A DNA stretch of 64,000 nucleotides, taken from positions 3,920,001 through 3,984,000 of the forward strand of contig NZ_JACBZI010000001.1 of assembly GCF_013408145.1 (NCBI RefSeq), read 5' to 3'. The notes beneath the pieces were generated by a model that was not told where the DNA came from, did no database searches, and saw nothing but the letters and a program-made list of their open reading frames with translations. Position 1 is the first letter of the stretch, and every line of letters starts with the position of its first letter. Both the position numbers and the translations under genes were made by a program. This document shows positions 15,779-23,045 of this stretch, in pieces. The stretch comes from Nocardioides marinus. Its GTDB lineage: Bacteria > Actinomycetota > Actinomycetes > Propionibacteriales > Nocardioidaceae.

Positions 15779-17125
15779 GTGTCCCGAGCCGCCCCCCGAC
15801 GTCGCGCGGAGAAGCCGCGGCGGTCCCGTCGCCCGCGGTCCGAGCGCACCACCACGCCGGCGACCACGCCGGGCGCCGGGCCGACCGAGAGGCCGACAGA
15901 GGGGCCGACCGAGGCACCTGCCACCGGCCGCGCGGAGATCCCCGCGCCGTCCCCCGCGCGGCCCCTGACCCGACCCGCGACGCAGCCCCCCGCGGAGCCC
16001 ACCGGCCAGCCCGTCAGCCAGCCCGCCAACCAGCCCGCCAGCCGGCCCGTCACGGTCACGCCCGACGGTGCCGTGCCCACCCCGGCCGAGGAGCCGAGCG
16101 GGGCGTCGGCCGACGCCGGCCGCCTCGAGCGCTGGCGCGCCCGTGCGGTGGCGCTGGGCGGCTCGAGGGTGCCGCACGTGTCCTGGTGGGTGCTGTTCTG
16201 CCTCGGCCTCGGGCTGCTCGTCGCCGGGGTCGTGCCGGTCGGCCCCGCCTGGCTCGGCGGCGCCGGGTCGGTCGCGGTGGCGACCTCCTACGTCTGGGCG
16301 CTGGCCGCCCGCACCGGCGGCCGCCCCGGTGTCTTCGGTGCCCTGACGCTGCTGGTCGGCGTGGCGGTGCTGCTGCTCGACGACGACCGCGGCCGCACCG
16401 GGGCCGCGGTGATGACCTGCGCGCTCGCGGCGGTGCTGGCGGTGATGATGACCGTGCCGGCCAAGCGGTTCCGGGAGGCGGCACGCGAGTGCGCCGTGGC
16501 GGTCGTGATCGCCTCGGTGGGTGCGTTCGCGACGGTGGGCTTCGAGCCGGCGCTGACCGTCGTGCGCTTCCAGTACGCCACCCTCGGCCTCGCGCTCGCC
16601 GGGGCGTTCCTGCTCGTCCACCGCCTCGGCGCCGGCCTGCACGGGCTGGGCCGCCGCGGCCTGATCGCCACCATCGGCGGTGGCGTCGTGCTGCTGGTCT
16701 TCGTCGGGTACGCCGAGCTGCTGCGCGAGTACGGCCCCGGCGACGTCGTGACCACCCTGCTCGACGGGGTGCGCTGGTCGCGGGAGAACCTCGGCGCCTT
16801 CCCGCGCCCCCTCGAGACGATCCTCGGGGTCCCCGCCCTCGCCTGGGGCTGCCACATGCGTGCCCGGCGCCGCCAGGGCTGGTGGGTCTGCGCGTTCGGC
16901 GCCGCCGGCACCGTCTCGATCGCCAACGCGCTGGTCGACCCGTCGGTGGCGCTGCTCGAGAGCGGCCTGTCGGTGGGCTACGGCCTGCTGATCGGGCTGC
17001 TGATCGGGCTCGTGGTGATCCGGGTCGACCTGGCGCTCACCGGCTCCCGTGGGCGTCGCGCCCGCCGCGACGAGCAGGCCAGCGCCGTACGCCCCGAGCC
17101 GCGGCGCACCGCCGCCCTGCTGTAG
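15779..17125 (+). CDS. Integral membrane protein with Pro/Thr-rich N-terminus
   Basis: A 448-residue protein of unknown function. Residues 1-110 are a disordered basic and proline-rich region (repeated TEGPTE, PTGQPVSQPANQPA). Residues about 130-425 contain roughly ten hydrophobic helices, including WWVLFCLGLGLLVAGVV, AVMTCALAAVLAVMMTV and GLLIGLLIGLVVI. The tail is Arg-rich. No transporter or enzyme signature is visible. It starts at GTG 15779, 11 bases after the amidase stop, and so probably shares its transcript. Confidence 0.7.
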   Translation: MSRAAPRRRAEKPRRSRRPRSERTTTPATTPGAGPTERPTEGPTEAPATGRAEIPAPSPARPLTRPATQPPAEPTGQPVSQPANQPASRPVTVTPDGAVPTPAEEPSGASADAGRLERWRARAVALGGSRVPHVSWWVLFCLGLGLLVAGVVPVGPAWLGGAGSVAVATSYVWALAARTGGRPGVFGALTLLVGVAVLLLDDDRGRTGAAVMTCALAAVLAVMMTVPAKRFREAARECAVAVVIASVGAFATVGFEPALTVVRFQYATLGLALAGAFLLVHRLGAGLHGLGRRGLIATIGGGVVLLVFVGYAELLREYGPGDVVTTLLDGVRWSRENLGAFPRPLETILGVPALAWGCHMRARRRQGWWVCAFGAAGTVSIANALVDPSVALLESGLSVGYGLLIGLLIGLVVIRVDLALTGSRGRRARRDEQASAVRPEPRRTAALL

Positions 17126-17190
17126 CGGGTCCCCGAGCCCACGGACCCGCTCGACTCGGGGTACGCACCGGTAACGACTACGGTCGATCC

Positions 17191-17421
17191 GTGCCCCGCG
17201 AACAGGTGATCGAGGTGGTGGCCGACATGGTCGCCAACGTCATGAGCGTCTCCGTCGCCCCCGGCGACCACGTGGCCGTGGGCGACACGGTCGCGCTGCT
17301 GGAGTCGATGAAGATGGAGATCCCCGTCATCGCCGAGCGCGCCGGCACCGTCACCGCGGTCAAGGTCGCCACCGGCGACGTGGTGCAGGAGGGCGACGTG
17401 CTGCTCGCCCTCACCGTCTGA
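17191..17421 (+). CDS. Biotinyl/lipoyl carrier domain protein
   Basis: A 76-residue free-standing biotinyl/lipoyl attachment domain, similar in size to the mycobacterial carrier Rv3221c (TB7.3). The modification site is the Lys in LLESMKMEIPV (the MKM motif), set in the usual beta-hairpin, with the mirrored half-domain AERAGTVTAVKVATGDVVQEGDVLL after it. It would act as a mobile carboxyl carrier for a biotin-dependent carboxylase, or be lipoylated. GTG 17191 is the only good start before the conserved domain. It is followed by the convergent tRNA-Ser gene. Confidence 0.85.
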   Translation: MPREQVIEVVADMVANVMSVSVAPGDHVAVGDTVALLESMKMEIPVIAERAGTVTAVKVATGDVVQEGDVLLALTV

Positions 17422-17462
17422 CACCCATGCCGGGTCCAGCCTGGATCCAGCGGGGCTCCTGG

Positions 17463-17547
17463 CAGAGGGGGCGGGATTCGAACCCGCGGTAGCTCTCGCT
17501 ACGACCGCTTTCAAGGCGGTTCCGATCGGCCACTCCGGCACCCCTCC
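17463..17547 (-). tRNA. tRNA-Ser (anticodon UGA)
   Basis: On the minus strand the sequence folds as a long-variable-arm tRNA: acceptor GGAGGGG with its partner, a D-arm, an anticodon stem CCGCC/GGCGG enclosing CTTGAAA (anticodon TGA), a long variable stem (GTAGCGAGAGCTAC) and a T-arm GCGGGTTCGAATCCCGC. The 3' CCA appears to be encoded (17460-17462). The long variable arm and anticodon identify serine. Confidence 0.95.
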
Positions 17548-17617
17548 ATCGCCGTCGACCGCAGCCGAGGGCTGGGTGCGATCGTAGGCGACGGGGCCGG
17601 GTTGAGAGGATGGGGGC

Positions 17618-18085
17618 ATGTCCGGCCTCCCCACCCCGCACGTCTACCGCCTCGCCCCGACGATGGCGGCGCGGCTGATGGGCCCGGCGCTGGTGCTGCT
17701 CGCGCTGCTGGTGCTGGGGCTGACCGCGCTGGTCGCCGCGGCCGGTCTCCCGCCGGACCTGCTGGTGCTCGGCATCGCCGTCGGACTGGCCGCGGTGCTC
17801 ACCCTCGGCTGGTGGATGCGCGCCCGGGCCTGGGTGCTGCGCGTCGACGAGGACGGGTACGCCGTCCGCCTGGTCCGCGGCGCCGGCACCCGTGCCGCCC
17901 GCTGGACCGACGTCTCCCAGGCCGCCACCGCCAGCCCGAACGGCATCCCCTGCTTCGTGCTGCACCTCAAGGACGGCACCCGCACCACGCTGCCGGTCCA
18001 GGCGCTGGCCGTGGACCGCGAGGACTTCGTCCGCGAGATGCAGCGCCGGCTGGCGGCCGGCCAGAAGCTCAAGCCGCTCTCCTGA
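17618..18085 (+). CDS. Membrane protein with PH-like domain
   Basis: A 155-residue protein with two adjacent transmembrane helices (about 20-45 and 48-68) followed by a cytoplasmic region resembling a bacterial PH-like domain: WVLRVDEDGYAVRLV, TRAARWTDVSQ, CFVLHLKDGTRTTLPV and a final amphipathic helix (REDFVREMQRRLAAGQKL). No function is assigned. It stands alone between two tRNA-Ser genes, with ATG 17618 as a clear start. Confidence 0.72.
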   Translation: MSGLPTPHVYRLAPTMAARLMGPALVLLALLVLGLTALVAAAGLPPDLLVLGIAVGLAAVLTLGWWMRARAWVLRVDEDGYAVRLVRGAGTRAARWTDVSQAATASPNGIPCFVLHLKDGTRTTLPVQALAVDREDFVREMQRRLAAGQKLKPLS

Positions 18086-18166
18086 GCGCCCGGCGGCTCT
18101 CCTGCCCGCTGGGCGAGGGCGATTCGGCGCCCGCGCACCGCTCCTTGTAGCCTGTCGGGGCTGCAT

Positions 18167-18257
18167 GGAGGCGTCGCCTAGTCAGGTCTATGGCGCCCGC
18201 CTGCTAAGCGGGTTTGGGGCTACAACCCCATCGAGGGTTCAAATCCCTCCGCCTCCG
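18167..18257 (+). tRNA. tRNA-Ser (anticodon GCU)
   Basis: Acceptor arms GGAGGCG and CGCCTCC close the molecule; the anticodon stem CCCGC/GCGGG encloses CTGCTAA (anticodon GCT), the long variable arm is TTGGGGCTACAACCCCA, and the T-arm is GAGGGTTCAAATCCCTC. No CCA is encoded. A strong GC hairpin follows immediately. Confidence 0.95.
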
Positions 18258-18262
18258 CCGGC

Positions 18263-18293
18263 CTCGGCCCCCGTCCCCCGGACGGGGGCCGAG
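18263..18293 (+). terminator. GC-rich hairpin after tRNA-Ser
   Basis: Perfect 14-base arms CTCGGCCCCCGTCC and GGACGGGGGCCGAG with a three-base loop. There is no T-run, as is common for actinobacterial terminators. It separates the tRNA from the peptide gene's control region. Confidence 0.65.
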
Positions 18294-18328
18294 ACGTCTG
18301 CCCGGGTCCGCGAGGTCGCGCGCCGGTC

Positions 18329-18344
18329 TGCAGGTTCCTGCAAT
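18329..18344 (+). promoter_or_regulatory. Candidate regulator box upstream of the peptide gene
   Basis: TGCAGGTTCCTGCA (18329-18342) is an inverted repeat of TGCAGG about TT. The 10-mer TTCCTGCAAT (18335-18344) recurs in front of the neighbouring regulator gene at 19689-19698. A plausible promoter lies just downstream (TTTGCC at 18372 and CACAAT at 18394), which puts the box in an activator position. Confidence 0.45.
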
Positions 18345-18451
18345 GCAGATTTGTGAGGCAGTGCCACGGTGTTTGCCGGGCCCGGTGGCGACACACAATG
18401 AGCCACGGGGCCATTGCGTGGGCCCCCACTCGATGAGGGGAACTCTCACTG

Positions 18452-18583
18452 ATGAAGATCATGCGTAGGGCCGCGGTCGTGCTGGCCTCCGCCATCATGT
18501 CCGTCGGCGTCCTCGGGGTGGCCGCTCCCGCCCAGGCCGACACCAGCTGGGGCTGCGGCGGCTTCTGCCGCCCGGCACCCTGA
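18452..18583 (+). CDS. Small secreted peptide, 43 aa
   Basis: A short gene with a clear export signal: basic start MKIMRRAA, hydrophobic core VVLASAIMSVGVLGVAA, and an APAQA cleavage site, giving a predicted 14-residue mature peptide DTSWGCGGFCRPAP. Two Cys (35 and 39), one Trp and three Gly make a small disulfide loop plausible. The only visible ribosome site, GAGGGG, is rather far upstream. The gene is convergent with a TrmB/LuxR-like regulator, and both have the same short motif upstream, so it is a candidate signal or target of that regulator. Function is inferred from context only; nothing here resembles a lanthipeptide or bacteriocin modification cluster. Confidence 0.7.
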   Translation: MKIMRRAAVVLASAIMSVGVLGVAAPAQADTSWGCGGFCRPAP

Positions 18584-18609
18584 GCCCGGCACCCTGAGCC
18601 CGGCACCCA
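18571..18609 (+). repeat. 14-bp tandem repeat at the peptide stop codon
   Basis: CCCGGCACCCTGAG occurs at 18571-18584 and 18585-18598 and is followed by a partial third copy. The peptide's stop codon lies in the first unit; since 14 is not a multiple of three, unit changes would alter the reading frame after the stop but not the peptide. Confidence 0.8.
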
Positions 18610-18618
18610 CAGCCAGGC

Positions 18619-19641
18619 TCACTCTGCGGAGGTGGGTCCCTCGCCGGGGCGTTCGTTCCCGGTGAGGCCCATCCGCCCCATCGTGTAGCCCAGCTGGAAG
18701 CGGGTCTCCGCCTCGTACTCCTCCTTGAGGTCGGCGACGTAGCCGGCGTACGTGCGGGGGCTGACGCCCAGCCGCTTCGCCGACACCGGGTCGGCGTGCC
18801 CCTCGATGAGCATGCGGATCGTCATCGCCCGCTGCTCGACCGCGATGTCCTTGAGCATCGAGCTCTCGCGGTTCTCGAACGGTCGTCCGCGCTCCCACGC
18901 GCGCTCGAAGACGTCGACGAGGTAGGCGATGATCGACGGCTCGCGCACCGCCACCGCGACGCGGAGGTCCTCGGCGCCGGGGATCAGCGCGACCCGGCGG
19001 TCGACGATGATCATCCGGTTGAAGAACTCATCGAGCGTGCGGACCTCGGCACCGCGCGCGGTCACGTCGGCGACGTACTTGTGCGTGACCGAGGAGCGTC
19101 GCGCCGAGTGCTGGTAGAGCGTGCGGATCTTGACGCCGCGCTCGAGGGCCGCGACGTCGCGCAGCGCGGCGGCGGCGAGTGTCTGGGCGTCGCGCCCGGC
19201 CTGCGGCTGGGCGGTGAGGATCTCGGTCTCGACCTCGGCGACGACGCCGGCGAGGAACTTCCCGATCGCCTCGTCGCGCAGGTAGGTGAAGGGGCCGCGA
19301 GCATCCGAGCGCGGCGCGCGGCGCCAGGTGGCGGTGACGCTGCCGAAGGCGCGCGCCCAGTCACCGGACTCCTGCAACAGACGCACGCTCTCGCTGGTCA
19401 GCGGTGAGACGACGCGCGACTGGGCGGTGGCGGGGTCCTCGGGCAGCCAGGTGCCGGCCTCGGGGTCGAGCAGCAGCAGGCCCAGCTCGACGAGCAGGTC
19501 GAACGCCTCACGGTCGGCGCCGTCCTCGGCGATGCGCTCGTCGTCGACGGCGATCCCGTCCTCGGCGAGCACCCGCTCGAACAGCTCCACCCCGGCAGAC
19601 TCCAGCAGCGCGCGCTGGTCGGGACCGTACGTCGCCACCAC
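18619..19641 (-). CDS. TrmB/LuxR-like regulator with PLD-like sensor domain
   Basis: A 340-residue transcription regulator. The N-terminal third is a winged-helix-like region (DQRALLESAGVELFERVLAEDG), the middle (about 120-255) resembles the phospholipase-D-like effector domain seen after TrmB-type HTH domains (IGKFLAGVVAEVETEILTAQ, IRTLYQHSARR, RTLDEFFNRMIIVDRRVALIPG), and the C-terminus is a second HTH (IRMLIEGHADPVSAKRLGVSPRTYAGYVADL). GTG 19641 or the next GTG at 19638 follows GGAGGG and GGAGG ribosome sites. It faces a small secreted-peptide gene with only 35 bases between the stops. The motif TTCCTGCAAT is found upstream of both genes, suggesting autoregulation and control of the peptide. 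Confidence 0.72.
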   Translation of the reverse strand: MVATYGPDQRALLESAGVELFERVLAEDGIAVDDERIAEDGADREAFDLLVELGLLLLDPEAGTWLPEDPATAQSRVVSPLTSESVRLLQESGDWARAFGSVTATWRRAPRSDARGPFTYLRDEAIGKFLAGVVAEVETEILTAQPQAGRDAQTLAAAALRDVAALERGVKIRTLYQHSARRSSVTHKYVADVTARGAEVRTLDEFFNRMIIVDRRVALIPGAEDLRVAVAVREPSIIAYLVDVFERAWERGRPFENRESSMLKDIAVEQRAMTIRMLIEGHADPVSAKRLGVSPRTYAGYVADLKEEYEAETRFQLGYTMGRMGLTGNERPGEGPTSAE

Positions 19642-19681
19642 GCCCTCCGATCCTCCGTCGTGCCCCGAGTGGGGCCGATCG

Positions 19682-19698
19682 TTGCACATTCCTGCAAT
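19682..19698 (-). promoter_or_regulatory. Candidate autoregulatory box of the TrmB/LuxR-like gene
   Basis: TTGCA (19682-19686) and TGCAA (19693-19697) form an inverted repeat around CATTCC. The 10-mer TTCCTGCAAT is shared with the peptide's upstream region at 18335-18344. It lies about 40 bases before the regulator's start. Confidence 0.45.
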
Positions 19699-19722
19699 CG
19701 GTCGCACCGCCTCTGGCCCTCC

Positions 19723-19792
19723 GGTGGTCGAGCAGCAAGGCCTCTGTCGGTGGTCGAGCAGCGAGCGCCAGCGAGCGGGCGTCGAGACCACC
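19723..19792. repeat. Dispersed GGTGGTCGAGCAGC hairpin repeat
   Basis: One full element (19749-19792) runs from GGTGGTCGAGCAGCG to CGTCGAGACCACC, whose ends pair as a hairpin, with a partial left arm duplicated just before it (19723-19736). It lies in the gap between the regulator and pckG. Confidence 0.85.
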
Positions 19793-19808
19793 ACCCCGTA
19801 CGACGCAG

Positions 19809-19840
19809 CGAGCCCGCCCCGGCGTACCGGGACGGGCTCG
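19809..19840 (-). terminator. Hairpin downstream of pckG
   Basis: CGAGCCCG and CGGGCTCG pair, with an inner CCGG/CCGG stem and a short loop. It lies 21 bases after the pckG stop and has no T-run. Confidence 0.55.
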
Positions 19841-19860
19841 ACGCGATGATCAGGCGGAAC

Positions 19861-21681
19861 TCAGAGACCCAGGCGCGCCTTGAGGCCGTCGAGCTCGGTC
19901 CAGAGGACGGCGGGCAGGTCGTCGCCGAACTTGTCGAACCACTCCTGGATCTGCGGGATCTCGGCCTTCCACTCCTCCACGTCCACGTGGAGCGCGGCGG
20001 CCAGCGCCTCGTCGGTCATGTCGAGGCCCTCGACGTCCAGCGAGCCCGGGGCCGGCACGTGGCCGATGGGGGTCTCGACCGCGGCGGCCTGGCCGTCGAG
20101 GCGCTCGACGACCCACTTCAGGACGCGGCTGTTCTCGCCGAAGCCGGGCCACAGGAAGCCGCCGTCCTCGTCGCGGCGGAACCAGTTGACGTAGAAGATC
20201 TTCGGCAGCTTGGACTCGTCGTTGTCCTTGCCGATGTTGATCCAGTGGCCGAAGTAGTCACCGGCGTTGTAGCCGATGAAGGGCAGCATGGCCATCGGGT
20301 CGCGGCGCACGACGCCGGTGGCGCCGATCGCGGCGGCGGTGGTCTCCGAGGAGAGCGTGGCGCCGAGGAAGGTGCCGTGGGTCCAGTCGCGGGCCTCGAA
20401 GAGCAGCGGGACGGTCGTCTTGCGGCGGCCGCCGAAGAGGATCGCGTCGATCGGGACGCCGCGCGGGTCGTCGAACTCCGGCGCGAGGATGTCGCACTGC
20501 TTGATCGGGGTGCAGTAGCGGCTGTTGGGGTGGCTGGAGAGCTCCTCGGACTCCGGCGTCCAGGGCTCGCCCTTCCAGGAGGTCGCCTTGGCCGGCGGGT
20601 TCTCCAGGCCCTCCCACCACACGTCGCCGTCCTCGGTGAGGGCGACGTTGGTGAACACCGAGTTGCCCTTGTTGATGGTGGCCATCGCGTGCGGGTTGGT
20701 GTGCTCGTTGGTGCCGGGGGCGACACCGAAGAAGCCGTACTCGGGGTTGACCGCCCACAGGCGGCCGTCCTCACCGATGCGCATCCAGGCGATGTCGTCG
20801 CCGATGGACTCGACCTTCCAGCCGGGGATGGTCGGCTTGAGCATCGCCAGGTTGGTCTTGCCGCACGCGGAGGGGAACGCGGCGGCGACGTACTTCACGA
20901 CGCCCTGCGGGCTGGTGAGCTTGAGGATGAGCATGTGCTCGGCGAGCCAGCCCTCGTCGCGGGCCATGACCGAGGCGATGCGCAGGGCGTAGCACTTCTT
21001 GCCGAGCAGGGCGTTGCCGCCGTAGCCGGAGCCGAAGGACCAGATGGCCCGCTCCTCGGGGAACTGCACGATATACTTGGTGTCGTTGCACGGCCACGCG
21101 ACGTCGGCCTCGCCCTCGGCCAGCGGGTGGCCGACGGAGTGGATCGCCTGGACGAAGTCGGCGTCGGTCTCGGTCATCTTGTCCAGGACCGCGGAGCCCA
21201 TGCGGGCCATGACGCGCATGGAGACGGTGACGTAGGCGGAGTCGGTGAGCTCGACGCCGAACATCGGGCGCTCGGCCTCGAGGTGGCCCATGACGAACGG
21301 GATGACGAACATCGTCCGGCCCCGCATGCAGCCCTCGTAGAGGCCCCGCATGATCCCCTTCATCTGCTCGGGGTCCATCCAGTTGTTGGTGGGCCCGCAG
21401 TCCTTCTCGTCCACCGAGCAGATGTAGGTGCGGTCCTCGACGCGCGCGACGTCGATCGGGTCGCTGGCGGCGTAGAAGGAGTTCGGCTTCTTGGCCGGGT
21501 CGAGGCGGGTGAACGTGCCGGTGCCCTCGAGGGCCTCGGTCAGCATCGTCCACTCCTCGTCGGAGCCGGTGCACCAGTGGATGGCGTCGGGCTGGGTGAG
21601 CTCGGCGACCTCGCGGACGAAGGCGAGGATCCCCTCGTGCGTCGTGGGGGCAGTGCTGAGGTCGATGGACGTGAGGGTCAT
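19861..21681 (-). CDS. pckG: Phosphoenolpyruvate carboxykinase (GTP)
   Basis: Converts oxaloacetate and GTP to phosphoenolpyruvate, the entry step of gluconeogenesis. The 606-residue length and motifs fit the GTP-dependent family: the P-loop [15 protein letters not shown] with the reactive Cys, the metal and substrate segment DDIAWMR, the GTP-class stretch [19 protein letters not shown], and [15 protein letters not shown] 21681 ([12 protein letters not shown]) has GAAGAGG upstream. A palindrome about 100 bases upstream may be an operator. In this organism the enzyme would convert carbon from lactate or rhamnose into sugars. Confidence 0.97.
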   Translation of the reverse strand: MTLTSIDLSTAPTTHEGILAFVREVAELTQPDAIHWCTGSDEEWTMLTEALEGTGTFTRLDPAKKPNSFYAASDPIDVARVEDRTYICSVDEKDCGPTNNWMDPEQMKGIMRGLYEGCMRGRTMFVIPFVMGHLEAERPMFGVELTDSAYVTVSMRVMARMGSAVLDKMTETDADFVQAIHSVGHPLAEGEADVAWPCNDTKYIVQFPEERAIWSFGSGYGGNALLGKKCYALRIASVMARDEGWLAEHMLILKLTSPQGVVKYVAAAFPSACGKTNLAMLKPTIPGWKVESIGDDIAWMRIGEDGRLWAVNPEYGFFGVAPGTNEHTNPHAMATINKGNSVFTNVALTEDGDVWWEGLENPPAKATSWKGEPWTPESEELSSHPNSRYCTPIKQCDILAPEFDDPRGVPIDAILFGGRRKTTVPLLFEARDWTHGTFLGATLSSETTAAAIGATGVVRRDPMAMLPFIGYNAGDYFGHWINIGKDNDESKLPKIFYVNWFRRDEDGGFLWPGFGENSRVLKWVVERLDGQAAAVETPIGHVPAPGSLDVEGLDMTDEALAAALHVDVEEWKAEIPQIQEWFDKFGDDLPAVLWTELDGLKARLGL

Positions 21682-21782
21682 GGGGCCTCTTCGGGTCTCG
21701 CCGGCATGCTTGCCTGAGAAGGTGGACGACGTGGGGAGTAGGCGTCGTTGCCAGCCACGCACACGGTGCGGCGACCCTAATC

Positions 21783-21798
21783 CGGACATCGGTGTCCG
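21783..21798 (-). promoter_or_regulatory. Palindrome in the pckG upstream region
   Basis: CGGACA (21783-21788) and TGTCCG (21793-21798) are perfect arms around TCGG. It lies 100 bases upstream of pckG on the promoter side. A regulator cannot be named. Confidence 0.35.
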
Positions 21799-21860
21799 CA
21801 TATTGGATCGAGCCAAGGGTCGTGGGGCAGGTCACAGCCCCGTACGCCGCGCGACCTCTC

Positions 21861-21910
21861 GGTGGTCGAGCAGCGAGGAGCGCCAGCGACGAGCGAGCGT
21901 CGAGACCACC
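21861..21910. repeat. Dispersed GGTGGTCGAGCAGC hairpin repeat
   Basis: A single 50-base element with GGTGGTCGAGCAGCG at the left and GCGTCGAGACCACC at the right, able to form a hairpin. It lies in the 320-base gap between pckG and tRNA-Arg; besides this repeat and the palindrome at 21783 I see nothing else in that gap. Confidence 0.85.
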
Positions 21911-22001
21911 CACCCCAGCGGTCCCCGCGACCCGCCGATTCGGCTCCTCGTCCCCCGTTCGCTAGTATCGACCAGTCGTCGCGGCCACCCCGGGACGATG
22001 G

Positions 22002-22074
22002 GCGCCTGTAGCTCAACGGATAGAGCATCTGACTACGGATCAGAAGGTTTGGGGTTCGAATCCCTACAGGCGCG
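22002..22074 (+). tRNA. tRNA-Arg (anticodon ACG)
   Basis: Acceptor arms GCGCCTG and CAGGCGC, D-arm GCTCAACGGATAGAGC, anticodon stem TCTGA/TCAGA with loop CTACGGA (anticodon ACG, read as inosine), and T-arm GGGTTCGAATCCC. CCA is not encoded. Foreign-looking sequence begins right after it, in the position where tRNA-targeting elements integrate. Confidence 0.96.
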
Positions 22075-22087
22075 CAGATCGATCAAG

Positions 22088-22118
22088 CCGCAGGTCAGCC
22101 CGCCGACCTGCGGTTTTG
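22088..22118 (+). terminator. Rho-independent terminator of tRNA-Arg
   Basis: Perfect 9-base arms CCGCAGGTC and GACCTGCGG around an eight-base loop, followed by TTTTGTCGTTT. It is the only hairpin in the window with a clear T-run. Confidence 0.8.
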
Positions 22119-22369
22119 TCGTTTCCGAGGTCGCCGGAACCTGCCGTTGAATCCGCAACCTCTGTGCCCGGACCCGGTTGCGGGCACAGTACGGGCACAG
22201 TTGCTCCCGAAGAGGGCGCCACCGAGGCGGCCTCCAGGGGTACCGAATCGGGCCTGGAAGGTGCTCGAAGCTGGCCCGTGAAGAGGGCGGTTCCTCGATG
22301 AACCCAACCACCCGAGCCGTTACCGGCCAGAACTCTCACTTTCGAACCGCTCGCATCAAGGAGAGGTCC
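22119..22369. other. Gap after tRNA-Arg, possible element scar
   Basis: About 250 bases without a convincing gene. It contains a direct repeat of CGGGCACAGT (two copies around 22185-22205) and an inverted GTGCCCG/CGGGCAC pair just before it. Composition is less GC-biased than the flanks. It may be the residue of an integrated element's end, but no integrase frame is recognisable on either strand. Confidence 0.35.
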
Positions 22370-22954
22370 TTGATCAAGCCAAGCTTGCCACCCACGCGTC
22401 GTGCAGTGTCGACGGCTCTGCAGGCCCGACTCCGCGGCGAGAGCCAGGTTCGTGCCTACTACGGCGACAACGAACAGAACGTAGTCGCCATTGTCGAGGC
22501 GGAGGGCAGCCCCCACCCGGATCTGGTGACCTACATGACGGCCTCGTTGCACGCCGTGGAGAATTGGTTGGACGGGCGTGACATACGAGTCGAGTTGATG
22601 ATCGTCGGCCCTCGTGACGTGCCCGAACTAGGGAACGTGGTCGCGACTTCGGCCTTCAACGTCTCCAAGGACGGATGGCTTGCCGCTCCGGGGGTCGTCT
22701 TTCCCCATCTCGTCGTCGACTACCTGCCGACAGCGAGCACCAAGCACATCATGTGGGTGGAGCCGTTCGACTACGACGGACTGACACCTCTCGCAGTCGA
22801 AGGAGTCGCTCAGGACCTTCATCCGCTCCAAGGGGTGCCGATCACGGATTCAGAGTGGGACCTGCTTCGGCGCCAGGGGTTCTTCGAACTCGAGAGGGCG
22901 CTCGAGTCTGGTGGCGTCGCACACTACGACCTGTTTCGACCATCAGTTGTCTGA
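22370..22954 (+). CDS. Suppressor-of-fused (SUFU) domain protein
   Basis: A 194-residue protein of the bacterial SUFU family, recognised from the C-terminal half: VVFPHLVVDYLP, STKHIMWVEPFDYDGL, GVPITDSEWDLLRRQGFFELE. In bacteria such proteins are often immunity proteins in polymorphic toxin systems; no toxin is found next to it here. The TTG at 22370 is preferred since AAGGAG lies six bases upstream; an ATG at 22298 in the same frame would add 24 residues. Codon use is clearly less GC-biased than in neighbouring genes, which with the tRNA-Arg location points to acquisition by transfer. Confidence 0.75.
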   Translation: MIKPSLPPTRRAVSTALQARLRGESQVRAYYGDNEQNVVAIVEAEGSPHPDLVTYMTASLHAVENWLDGRDIRVELMIVGPRDVPELGNVVATSAFNVSKDGWLAAPGVVFPHLVVDYLPTASTKHIMWVEPFDYDGLTPLAVEGVAQDLHPLQGVPITDSEWDLLRRQGFFELERALESGGVAHYDLFRPSVV

Positions 22955-23045
22955 GGAGGAGGCGAAAGGGGCCGGAGATCTATCGGCCGCCACTGCCGCC
23001 GTCGGTCGAAGGGTCCCGAGTCGCCGCCGTCGGTGAACCTGACAC

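Noticed and set aside
18452..18583. Lanthipeptide or other RiPP precursor
   Set aside because: No modification enzyme, protease or dedicated exporter lies nearby; a Sec-type signal peptide is present instead of a leader peptide.
22033..22311. Minus-strand frame over tRNA-Arg and the following gap as an integrase remnant
   Set aside because: Its translation has no recombinase motif (no R-H-R-Y pattern), and part of it is just the tRNA read backwards.
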